Positions 36,225 to 48,700 of a stretch of DNA of 64,000 nt are shown here, in pieces (the first letter of the stretch is position 1; each line of letters opens with the position of its first letter). The stretch lies in contig JANVCC010000018.1 of NCBI GenBank assembly GCA_025345505.1, positions 54,889,656 through 54,953,655 of the forward strand, in the 5' to 3' direction. The stretch comes from Todiramphus chloris collaris (taxonomy: Eukaryota; Chordata; Aves; Coraciiformes; Alcedinidae). The position numbers were made by a program, and so were the translations under genes. The notes beneath the pieces were generated by a model. The model worked only from the letters and a program-made list of their open reading frames with translations. It made no database searches and had not been told where the DNA came from.

Positions 36225-39200
36225 TAATAGAATAGCTATATGAGAAGTTTTGATCCCCCATCTTTCAGCATTCAAGTCTGTACCCAGACTGACAAACCAA
36301 GGAGGTCTGAGGCATCATTACTAGGTACTCCTTTGTGTATCTTCAGGGCTCCTGTTTCACTGAACTTCTAAAAATATTAAGCCAGAGCAGTAGGTTAGAA
36401 ATGGGATAATGGATCAGAGACTTGACCAGCTTTCTCTTTCAAACCACAGTGGCACAAGAGCTGATTTGACAGAAACCTCTACTTGTCCTAATGGTGATAA
36501 GCTTAAAATACAGATTGTGCATTCCTTACAGGTTTGGGACCTTCAGGAGACATGTGGCTTAAATTCAAGGAGAGAAGACTTACCTTTTATCTCTTCTAGT
36601 TAACAGTTTGTATCCTGAGAGGCGGACTCATGCCACTCAATTTTAATTACCAAAATAACTTGAAATTTCTTGGTATCGGGGGGAGATGACAAATAGCAAT
36701 AGAGATAATAGGGAAACTCTGCCAAATCAGATTATCTGTTATTCAGTGCAGAAGTGAATTGACTGGAACCAGAATCTAGTTAAACAGATGATATGGTGGA
36801 TGCCACCCATCATCAATAACATAAAATAATTGAAGACAGCTGACACAGTTGGACTTGACATGAGACATCTGTACCCTGCATTCTCCCTGTCTCTTCTCTT
36901 TCTGTGGCCTCTGGGAGTGAAGAGGATGCACAGACTACATAACCAAGAGGTAAAGGTGAAAGATCATAGTGAAGTGCTACCAAGAGCTGATAGCAGTGTG
37001 TGTCAGCCTCTTTTTTCAAGAAATCCTTGGAAATACTTTGAATCTGTTCATGTCCCATAAAAAAATTCTCAAAGAACTTTTCTGTAAAGGGGAATTTACT
37101 GCCACTGTTTAATTAAAAGAGAGTGGGATGCTCAGTTAATTGTTTGAGCTGTTCTGTTCTTGACACATCAAGATCTCAGTGAGGCATTACCCTAGAAAGC
37201 TCTGTGGCTGTCTTGGTAGAAATGGTAGCCATCCCAAAGCATTTGAAGAATTGCCATCAATATGGCTATTAACTTGTCAAACCTCCCAGGCTTGTTGCTT
37301 TAAAGTCAACCCGAATGCAAAATTTCAAGAGGTAGAGGATCGTGTCTGCAGACCAGTCCCTCTCTTTTGAACTCGAGTTGAGACTCACATGGAAAAGGAA
37401 GATGAAGAGAGCATTATATATGTGGTAACATATTTCCAGCATTTGTGATTCACGTTAACAACTGGGCTAAAAGAGTTGTCTAGACTTTCCATTGAATTAA
37501 GCGTAGTCCTATAAATAGAAGGCATTAAATACATTTAAATTAACCGTGAGTTCTTGATTATCCTAGCAATTAGTAATACCTTGCTAGCTCCAGTATGTTC
37601 CATAATAGTCTGTTTAAACAAGTGTATGCAACTGAATTTAGCCATAAATAAATAAGGATTTATTTCCACAGAGACTAACTCCAGGCTACTCCAGAACATG
37701 CACTGCAGCAGATCAGACTCAGCACACCGTATGTACCTGACAGCACTGGAGCAGTCATTGTAAACCTGGGGCCAGGGCAAAACGAGGAGCTTGCTCTCCC
37801 CTAAAAACACTTAATGCAGATTGGTAAGAATAAAACAATGCTATCTTCCCCTCAGACTAAACACCATGGTTTCTTGAAAATAAAGGTTAATAATATATTG
37901 ATTTTTAATTTTTTTTTTTCTTTAAAGTAGAAAGGTAGTCAAAGCTATCTTGGACCGAATTTATTTCACACTCACTAGCTTATCCCATTTTTCTCACTTT
38001 TGATTGGTTATATTTTTGTATCTGTATGGAAACTAATTTTAGAGTGGAATAAAAGTTTCAGCAGCACAATCCAGAGTAATATTTCCCACCTTGTTTTTAC
38101 ATGGGATTTTAATTTCCCTAAAGTCCAGCCAAGGATGGAGTGTATTTTATGGCAGAGCCTGTGCATCCTGGTGCTGACATGAACAGTAGTATCAGTGAGG
38201 TGAAATGCTGGACAGCATGGGCCTGGAGTGGATTAGAGAGGAATCTTTATGCAAATAATTCTGTGCTGTGTGAAAGCTTTAGTATAATTTCTTTAATCAT
38301 GTTTCATTTGCTTTGGCTGTTCAGCTGTTACATTCAATACTGAGCTTGCCATTTGCACTACCTAAGATTTAATTTATCATACCAGGTTTACGTTTCTGGC
38401 TTTCCTTAGCATGTGTTGTAAAGCATCTACTTTAAATAACCACTAATGGATTTGTCTTTCTTGTCTGGTTTTCTGTATTGTGCTTAAGTGAGGTATCAAA
38501 ACCAAGAGAAAAGGTCCATTACAGAATGAAGGATAGTTCCTATCTTCAACTTATTGCTCTGAAGGGTATTTGAGATGGGAACCTTGTTTGCCAGTGATAC
38601 GTCCCTGTATACTTCTGATGTGGCTTTTTAGACTTAAAGAGTACTTAAGATACCTTCCTCTGACAGAAAGTGTTCTAGTTTCCTTTTATTGGTGTACCAA
38701 AAAGGACTTGTTTTCACTGAGAGGGCAACTTTTTTGTCTTTTCCAGTGAGTAAACATGCAATATTGGTCATTGCTGTGAACTGTATCTCGTACACTAAGC
38801 AAACCTACCGTAAGAGTTATGGTGATGGTGAATATACCATAGATTCATGGAGGCCTAGTTGTGTGACCAGTCATTATTCTCTGTGGTGGCTGAAATCCTG
38901 GTCTTAGTGATGTTTGACAGTTTTCCCATGGACTTGAATTAATTCAGGACATAATGAGGTGTATTTATGTTCACATGTATACATCTATATATTTATCACT
39001 TAGGTATATATAAAAGCCAGTTTTTATATATGCTACATATTTATGGCCAGTCTTGGAGACCTGATACACAAAGAATCTTTATGTCTAGTGCACCAGATTT
39101 CTAGCAGCCTTGTGCCACTAGGGAGCTGTTAATACAGGACATGTGATGTCCCTTTGAACTCCCTAGGGAGGACATTAGAGATCTACATCAGGAACTTGGG

Positions 39201-42200
39201 ACTCATCTTCCTTGACTGGATGTAGGGTGCTTGAAGCAGCCTTCTGCTTCATGGAGCTCTTCTCCTGGAGGATGAGATCCTCTGAATGGTATGGCATAAA
39301 TGTCAAATGGGGTTGAGGATAATTCTAGGATTTGAGTGGTTTGTAATATCTGTTTCTTGTATGAGCTCTGGTAGATGATCTTCCTCAGAGTGAGGCATTA
39401 GCTGCTCTCCCAATGTCTCACCTGATGTAATTTCCTAACTTATGCAACGTTTCCCCTGGGAAGGCCTTTTACAGGGTGTATCTCCATCTAATTTCATGAA
39501 GCAATATTAAAAAAAGAAAAAACCCCATGTATTTCAGAGACTTCTACCAACCTGTGGAGGTAACCAAGGGTCTGAATGCAGTTTGCTGCATTCTGAGTGT
39601 AGCTTCAACCCCGAGCATGACTCAAATCCTCCTTCACTCTGGCTAAGCATGTTTTAATTCTGATGCTGGGTGTTGTACAAAATGCGTGTTGTACAGGGGA
39701 TTTTTAGTGTCCATGTTGATTAGGTGCCCTCTGCTGTCCATTCACCAGTGCTGTATTGGATAGGTAGACTGATCTGCAGATACACTAAGCAAACCAAGAC
39801 CTTTTTAGAGCCAGTAAAACTCTCTGTAGTCTTCATGCTGCCAAACACTCCCTACACATCCTATTATACAAGTTCAAACTCATTTGGGAAAGAGGCGATG
39901 AATGCTTTTGTATTTTCTCAAGTCATTCTTTGCACTGTGGTGCTGAGAGTTAGTTGGATGGCTTATTCAGAGGACTCTGCAGCCATGGTGGAATTTTCCC
40001 CATGTGTTCAGCACTTGGGCTTGGAGGAACTGCCTGGAGAGAGGTGAAGCATCAGCCATGCTGTGCCCAAGGTGACAGCTCTGCCACACCATTCCCTGTG
40101 CCCCTGTGCAGGTTTGCTCAGGGCAGGCAGGGTGCTCCAGATTCACTTCACTGTGTGTATTGAAAAAATGGGACCGTGGTCTAACAGTTTTTTGATGATC
40201 AAATTGTGTTAACAGTTTTAAGCATCCAGGTTTTGGACATTTTCCTTCACAATGGCATTTAAGGCATGCCCTTTTTTCTGCCATGGACAAAATTACATTT
40301 ACAGAAATGCTCTTTTGTTGTTGTTTTTTTTTTTTACCCTTCCAAAAGGAAATTTTAGAGTTTAGAGGATTTCTATAGGGAAATTACAGAGAAGAATTTT
40401 TCATGTGCTGTTTCCTCTCCCTGTTGAAAAAAAATGTCCAGAAAAAAAAGGGAGCATGCCAAACTTCCTCTTAACCTTAGACCTCAGAAAAGTAAAGCCT
40501 TAGAAAAAAGTTAAATCTCAAAAAAGTGAAAATGAGAGGAGTGAATATGAAAACTATTTTCCCAGTCAACCAAACCAAATTCAAACCAAAATAATGTTCT
40601 CCAAACCAAAGAGAAGAATCGTATAGAACAATGCTTCGCCTAATGATTTCTGGAGAAAACACTGTTGTTCACTTGTGTTGGGCTGGCATTGAGTCCTTTT
40701 CTAATCCCTTTCCTAGGAATGCGTAGTTGGGAAGTTCACTGAGTTTTAGTTGGTTGAAAAAACCAGATGGAACTTTTTGAGGAATCAGAGCAGATGAGTT
40801 TCATTTGTGTTATTTCCATTTGCAGGTACTTTCAAAAAGTAGTTCTCTACACAACAGAACAGTGTATTTATATTAAAGCAAGAAGAATTCAGTGTAATTT
40901 AATGTAATTTATAAATAGGCATACATGTTCTTTGCTACATATGTAGCATGGTGAAGATTTCTCTGTGGACTCACAGTTTGGAGAACTGTGTTTGATGCCA
41001 TCATGGGAGATTTTTAGAGGGCCTTATTAAAAATATGTACACAAACACTGAAGATTACACTCTTTTGTTCCTGAAATATTTTCTTATCTGATGTTTTTCT
41101 GGTTTAAGTTTTTAATGCTGCATCTGATACTGTGGTAGAAAATTTACATCTGTTTCAGTAACTATCTTGCTTTTAAAAAAGTGTTTGGGGATATAAAACA
41201 TAGCCTGGAAAAAAATCAAAATTTAATGTACTACTTTCATATATCTCAAAAAAAACCCCAGATAATTCAGGTGCTTAGACTTTTTTTTTTGTTTTTGTTT
41301 TTGTTTTAAAAAAACCCCTATAAGCTAAACTGCAAGTTGATTAATAACTCTATTATACATCAGTCTAAAGACATTGCTGTATATATTTAAGGTATTCAGC
41401 TGCTGTATTTGGTGCTTTAGCTTCAAAAAAGAAAGATTATATTTATTGGGGCTTGGCAATATGGAATTATGTCTTCTTTTACAAGATCATTGATCTAATA
41501 AAAGATTATGTGCATATAAATAGACCACATAATTACATATTGAAGGTGGCATCTTTCTAACCTCAAATTTAACACAGAAAATTCTAGGACTGATGAATAC
41601 CACATTCCAGAATTACTCATGAAACCACATAATTTGAGCATACAAAGGACTCTGTACTCAGAAAATAGTTAAGTAGTTCTTAAAAGATTGCTATTACTCT
41701 TAACCAGAAACACCTCAAAGTCATCGTGTCTGTTACTTTCTGCTTTCAAGATCCTTGAGTAGTTAGCCTTCTGTAATACCCTTTGTAGATTGAAGGGAAA
41801 ACATTACCCAGGGAGAGGGACAAGAGGAGCAGGTAGAAATCCTTTTTTTTTTATCTGGTAATTTTGTAGAAGCTGTTATTTCAATACCTTGGAAAGATAC
41901 AGGAGGAAACTTTGGGTCTAGGCTTCTGGTGTTGGGCTCAGGTTTTGGTATCACTATGATTTTCTAAAAAACCAATTTGCTTAGATGTGTTTGTGCAGAC
42001 ATTTAATAAAATGCATAGATATTAAAGCAGATTAGGAGACTACAGGTAAATTCAAATTTACTTTTGGTGTGGTTTATTCATGCAGTTTGTTCTGTCTGGC
42101 TGATAGTCTAGATGTACATAATCCTTCTCCAGAGGATGAATTAACTAACCGAGCTTTTGAGACTTTCCGAGCTTTACATACCCATGACTTCTGAGGATAC

Positions 42201-42297
42201 CTTTGCAGTCCTTTGATTTCAACTTCTGACACTCAGGACGCTCCACGTCTGAGGTTGTTGCTCCTTTCCTAACCATATCTTCATTTAACATCCACAG

Positions 42298-42472
42298 GTA
42301 CACACTGGTGGATATTTTGCGCGCCATCCTTCTTTCTTTAGAAGCCATGATAGAAGACCCTGAGCTTCAAGTGAATGGATTTGTTTTGATTATAGACTGG
42401 AGCAACTTCACCTTCAAGCAGGCCTCCAAGCTCACACCAAGCATGCTTAGATTAGCCATAGAGGGCCTCCAG
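42298..42472 (+). CDS. CLVS2: Clavesin-2, second coding exon (residues 130-188)
   Basis: A 175-bp exon: its first base G completes Arg130 (AG|G), then 58 codons follow, ending GGC CTC CAG with the donor GTAACA at 42473 (phase 0). It encodes the middle of the CRAL-TRIO lipid-binding domain: [20 protein letters not shown], then [17 protein letters not shown], then [14 protein letters not shown]. The D-W-S-N-F segment and the helix before it are hallmarks of the clavesin pocket. YTLVDIL, with Tyr131, separates CLVS2 from CLVS1. The acceptor is CATCCACAG. The family continues with DSFPARFGG at the next exon, which is not found in the remaining 21.5 kb. Only about the first 188 of roughly 327 residues are therefore in this window. 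Confidence 0.97.
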
Positions 42473-45400
42473 GTAACATTCTTCTTTTCTTTCTTTACCT
42501 AATTCTCCTTTGTTTTGCAGTTCACTACAAGTCTAGGTGGCTAAAAAAAATCCAAACAAAAAAATTATAATCCAAGAACTTCTGAATAGCAAGGCCATCG
42601 CTTTGGTACTAATAGTACCTTAAAGAATGGGTGAACAGAACAGGCAAAATAACATGTGAACTCAGCTAACTGCAGGAACTCCTAATGTGCATAAAAAAAG
42701 GTAACTTCTCTGTCTTTATTCCAAAGTGGCTGGCTTCCTCTAAATTCAAACTGTAGCTTCTGCAGCAGGAAGTTAGAAGTAATCAGTTTATCTTGTCATT
42801 TTGCACAAAGCTAATGAAATGTGGGTTGCTTCTGCCATGCCAGCTTGTTTTTTTTTGGTTGATTCCATAGCAGACAGACTCTACATCATCTGTCCTGAAA
42901 AGCACAGGGCACTGTGATTAGACAGTTAGATGGGGCTGTTTTACTCAAAGTGCATCATGTGCTTGGCTCTTTTGCTAGGTCAAGATTAATTTGAGCAGCA
43001 GCTTCTGGGACTGAGTATTCAGTGATTTAAATTTCTTTCTGCTCATTTTAAATGCACTTTACATGACACAGGTGCATTGGTGGAAATGATACTACATAAC
43101 TCTTGCTGTCTTCTATGATCTTTAATGCTTATTAAAATGAAAAACTAGAATCTGTAAAGTAGTTATTTGCTATGCAAGCTTGAATTGCTGTGTTAAAAAT
43201 ACCAGTAATTCACTCTTACGACAATGTGACTTGATTTTACAAGGATATATATTCCTTTTCTGTGATGTTTTTATCATTTATAGATTTTTATTACTCACAA
43301 AACAAAATAACAGCCTTATCTTTGAACTTTCCTCACTTTAATATTGTGATTTTTGAAGAAACTTGTATAGCAGTAGTATGGAGTTTTGATCTAAATCTTG
43401 AGATGGCTTATTCAGCCTGCTACTGAACACAAAAGGGTAGTGACAGTCATGAGACAAAGATCTCAATTTTCATTTTGTTATGTTTCCTTATGCAATGAGG
43501 TGATACCATGGTCTTGAGAACTACATCAGAAGGCAGCAGTGAGATCTGTACAATAGTAGTACTGCATTTCCTTTTATCGCATTCAAAGTTGTTTGTTTTT
43601 TTTTCTGGTGCTGTTTTTCAAGTTAGCAATTGTTTTCATGTTTAGAAAATGAATAAATACTCCAGCAGTCTTTGGTTTTAAATAATGGTGTTTCTTCTTG
43701 GACATTAATCAGAGATGGTTATTTTAAGGAGAGCTGCAGTGGATAACTGTGTCTGAAAATATGGTGGATGACCTACCAGACTTCAGATGGGCTCTATGAC
43801 TGTGTTTGCCTGCCGTTGGTTGGTTCATTACTGAGTTGAGGTGAAGTCCCTTGGTTTAATTTACCAGCTTTGTATGTTTGAATATCCCAGTTTTGATGGT
43901 GGCCATCACGTAGGGAATAATTTTGTGCCCACTATCTTCAGTCCTGTTGATTGAAGTAAAACTGGGCCTGAAATGCTCCAGAAGAGAGAATAAGAAAGCA
44001 CTGAAATAGCAAATGAGAGATAAAACTCTCCCAATGCTTGAGGATTCTTTCCTAATCTGTGACAGTATTGTTATCTATAACCAGCAACATTTACAAGGCC
44101 TTTTACCACAAGTCTTTTGAAAAAATCAATTAGTTGGGTTCTCATAATACAGCATTTAAATTCCTGTGGAGAAACACTGGGGGAATGAGGGCTAAAATTC
44201 TTATTCTATCAAAATTAACTGACTCTCTAGTGATATTTTCTCAGTAGTTTTACTACTTGTGTTGTTTATATTTAATTTATGGCTTTTTTGGTTTTGTTTT
44301 TGTTTTGTTTGTTTATTTTCTTTTTCCTTTACTTAGACATTTTTCTATGTTAAGATATTAGAATCAATAGAAAGGACTAAAGAGAACTGTACTGAGCATC
44401 TTGGTGGGAGAACCTCAGTTCAGAAACAACTGTTAACAGGAAGGAAATGAGAGGAAAGCATGGTGGTACAGAGAGGCCATGGGGAAGGCACAGGTTTATT
44501 TGCACATTCTTGCAAGATTTCATGTCTGAAATGATACATTCCCTTACCCTCAACAGGGACTGCCCTTTCTTTTATTTTGGACAAAAATGCGTAGTGGAAA
44601 CATCATTCTGAGTGATGTCAAAGTAAAAAATGCTTGGTCAGGTGATATGAAAAAGAACAAGAATGACTCTCACACACTGTTTATTTATGATCTTTGTAAC
44701 TACTCCCTGTTTAGTCAGAGAAATGGAATTTACTTTGGCTTTTAAGATTTAACAGGGCTCAAGATGCTGAACTTTTGGGGAATTTTGAACATTTGGGGAA
44801 TTTAAATGTTTATGTTACTTGGGTGGGAAGGGACAGGAAAAGTGGGATTAGTGACCACTGAATTGAATTTGATGTTAACCAAATCCCTTTGTCTCCTGAA
44901 TGAAATAGACTAAATTTGCATAAATTTGCTTAGCATCCATAGTGAGCAGAATATTCAATATGGTACGTACCAAAGAGACTTGATTACAAAGTATGGCATT
45001 TCTAGGTTCTTCACAACTGCTTATTTTTTAGAAATTGCTATTGAAAGTAAGATAGTAAAATATATGCAGTTTTCTACTGAAGACAAGTTCTGCTATACAC
45101 TTTGTCTGCAGGAAGTATGAAAAGAATCATACCCCTAACTGACTTGTATACATTAGAAAAAATCTTAAGTCGTTGTTTTCAGGAACAGAGCCTTTTAGCC
45201 ATGGAATTTTTATTGTTAAAGTATGACGATTATCTGTAAACTAATGTGAATGTCCAGCATACACATCCCAACATTGCTGTACCAACCAATTGAGTGTGAG
45301 TCAGAGCTGATTTTTAGCTCAAAAGCTTTTGCTTTTTGCATCTGGGATTATTAGGGTGCTCCAGTCCCATCTGGGGAGAGCCAACATAAGGTGCTAAAGT

Positions 45401-45761
45401 CAGGGCATAGTTTTTGGTCTCATCTGTCAAAGACCATTTTCTTTCTTACTCAGGTTTTGCAGCTTAGAGCTCTTAAGTTCTCCTAGGCACCTAATCCAGA
45501 CAGACCCACCTCAGAAAATAGGAGTATTACATGTTGCAATTTCTTATGTTCTCATTCGTCACTGCAGAAGATGTAGGGATGCCAAGTGAGAGTCCTCCTT
45601 CTCACTGATGAGGACCAACATAAATGCTGTAGCCACCAGCATCTGCAGGGAAGAGTATCACTCCTTTTTTCCAAAAGCAAAAGTTGATTCATACACTGGG
45701 TATAGGCATGATTCTTTTCTTTGTCATAGTCCTTTTATGAAGTATCAATAAAGGTTTTTTG

Positions 45762-45785
45762 TTTTTTTTTTTTTTTTTTTTTTTT
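45762..45785. repeat. Poly-T run (24)
   Basis: An uninterrupted run of 24 T preceded by TTTTTTG. No LINE or SINE body is recognisable next to it, so it is not clearly a retroposon tail. Confidence 0.9.
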
Positions 45786-48700
45786 AACACTTTTAAAAAC
45801 TGTGTCAAAAGAGTGAAAATTCAAATTGAAAATTTATTTCAAGTTTGGGTTTGTTATTGACTCCAACAGACAGCTCTGGGGGTAATTATAAGTGAGTGAT
45901 TAATTGGTATTTAGAATTCTAAAACCTGGACCACTAAATACTTCCTAAATACTTGATTTCTGTTTAACTCATAATAGTTGTTACATACATGACAGATTTG
46001 TTTTGCATGTTGTCATTCAGGCAGGTTGTACGTACAAATGCTGGTAAAACTAGGTAGTTATTGGAGGCTGAATGTTAATGCTTGTCCTCTAGGTAAAAAG
46101 CTGTGTGAAAAAAGATACACATTTAAACAGGGAGCTGAACATGCGTGGACAGTCAGTATTATTGCAGAAGACAGAAGAGTTGCTTTTGGCTGAGGGTGTT
46201 TACAGAAAGAGAGAGCCATAGTGTTGTGGGGGACAAGGCAAGTCTTTCAACTGTGACTATTTATTTGTAACAAAGGAAGACTTCATAAGCTAAAACAAAC
46301 TTGTTACTGTGAACATGAAAGTAAACCAGAAAGAACACAAAGACAGTGTACTTGCAGCTACTATTGCAAACCAAAACCATCTTTCAAACAGCTGTTCTTG
46401 TGAGTTGTAAGGACAATATCCCCAATCAGAGTTGCTGCAGCAGTCTAAGATGGAAGTAACAGAGACCAGACCATGTACAGTGTAGCAATGAAAGAGACAG
46501 GACTTTCTACTCCCATTTTCTTTAAGCATGAACTTCATCAGTATCTTAGATGGAAACTTGTCTGAACATCATGTCTGGTTCACCTTTCTGTTTAGATATT
46601 CACAGACAGTGCTTAAATTTTGTGACCTAGTTCTGGACTACATCTATACAACCAACAGGTTGCAGTGTCAACAGTGTCTCTGGAAACAGAGGCTTCATGT
46701 AATTACATGGTCATGTGTTCTGTGCAATGCATGACTGTTAATAGTGAGCTTAAGGAGCACTTACTCAGTACTAGCAATGAGTTCAGTGAGCAGCAAACCA
46801 CAAAACAAAAAAGTGCTTTAAATGTCTTTGCACCCAAACTTAAAACCATAAAACCCACTCATTCAGTGCTTGAGTTTTCCACCAGTTTTTGAGAATAGGG
46901 TCCTGATACTTCAGTGATGCTTGAGGGGATATGAAAAAGTAGCAGGCTCAAATTTTTAATAGGAGTATCTTCTGTTTTCAGAAATGTTAGTAAATCGTGT
47001 AGCTGCTTTATTTCAGTTATTTTTTTTTTTAACAAGGAATTAAGCTGTATGTAAACAATAGAGCCCAGGACCAGCCCAGAGAGTGAAGAAACGTGCTTGT
47101 AAACAGCACAATTTTGTAACAGTTCAACTCATGTTTTGTAGCAGCAGCAGAATGGGATGTTTTTCAAAAGAGATTGTTATTTTACAAGAGTTTGCCCTAT
47201 TTGATATTCTCTCCTTGTAAAAAGGCCATCAAAAAGGTTTGCCAGCAATTTACTGTGGAAACAGGGTGGACTGGAAGTGACTGTTAGTTCTGTCTCCTCA
47301 TCTGTGCTCTGGATGGGCTTAACCTGCCAGGTGAGAAAGGACTTGATGGCTGGAGCTCAAGTTCAATTGCTTGCAGGCATGTTGGTATAGACACAGCCAT
47401 TACTCAGTGTGGTCCCAGCTGTTAACCTGCTATCTGAAGACAGAATAATTAACTTCCTTGCCAGATTCTTTTATGATACTCATCAATAAAAAAAATCATT
47501 GAATGCCTTTCAAATGGTAATTTATTTATTCTCACAAACACGCTTTTAAGATGAGGGAATACTATTATCTCCTTTGTTTTTTCTAGCCAAGAGCTATTTC
47601 ACTGAAAGATTACTGTTATAAGTGTCTGCTAATTTGAGGAGCCCACTGTGACAGGCCATGATCTGATTTTCAGTCACATTTTATATGTTCAGTGTCCACA
47701 TGCCATTTATTTTTGATCAGGGGGATTCAGTACTGCTAAAGTCTTGATCCTGAACCCCCAAGTCAGGAGCCTGAATTCTAGCATAGCCTAAATTTAGAAC
47801 TCATTAGATGCTCTTGGAACGCATGTAACACCACATGGATTACTGCCCCTTTGAAACAAATGGTACAAAGCAGTGAACTGAACTTCCCTTAGAAACTCTG
47901 CCATGTGTCATCTTACTGAAAACTGCAAGGATGCTTGATGGAGTTAACTAGGCACCACCCAAACACTGCCACTGGAGCTAGTGGGAGGAACTGCTGCTTG
48001 CAGTAGGTTTTCATCCTCCATGTGATCCCCCATGAGAAAGAGAGTGGGCACTTTGCCAGTGTTTTGCAGATATTTTCTGTAAGCAAGGTGTGATTAGTTG
48101 TGGGGATCTTGGCTTTCATTCAGGTGCTTTGATGTAACTGGCACAGGCTTTTCAGCCCATTCCTCCTGCCCTTTTCCCTCTGATCAGCCTTTGCCCCAGT
48201 CCTAACACTTTTACAGTTCCTCCTCCCACTCCTGTTGACATTGCCTTGCTTTGTCCTAGTCTTCACCTGTGAGGTTTTTTGTCTCGTCCTGATATCATGC
48301 TCCAAAACCTCAGTCACCATGGGTGATTGCATGGCATCTTAAATTCATTTTAGAAAGTCTCAGCAATTTGTGGTCTCACTGTCCAAATGCTCTCCACAAG
48401 ATGGCATCTAATGAGCTTCAAATCTCTCAGCTTCAAATCTACTCTTAACCAGTGTTCCCATTGTTCTTTGCACTGCTCTGGAAAGCAGCACTAGAGAGGG
48501 AGTCCTAATCTGTTCACTTATCAAGCGAGTCCTCTAGCCACCAGGCTGTTATGGAAATGTTTCTTGTAGTTCCTCAGACTGGAATTGGTCTGCTTCTTAT
48601 ATACAACTCAGGGCTCCTGAGGCCAAGCAGGAGATGTTGGGAGCTGCTGGGATTGTAGTGGAATGACATGGCATGATCTGGAAAAGAAGATTTTTTTCTA

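Larger units (their letters stand above)
31944..42297 (+). other. CLVS2: CLVS2 intron 1
   Basis: A 10.35-kb phase-2 intron running from GTAAAT to a CCACAG acceptor at 42292-42297. The first few hundred bases are still GC-rich; the rest is AT-rich. It holds a plus-strand CR1 fragment (35683-35860), a faint MIR-like stretch (about 34050-34270), a perfect hairpin (36193-36224) and T/A-rich runs near 41281-41315. The open frames inside it, up to 107 codons, show no recognisable family. Confidence 0.9.

Noticed and set aside
44280..44335. Pyrimidine tract plus TTAG as a possible CLVS2 exon 3 acceptor
   Set aside because: The sequence after it does not encode the expected DSFPARFGG and meets stops quickly.
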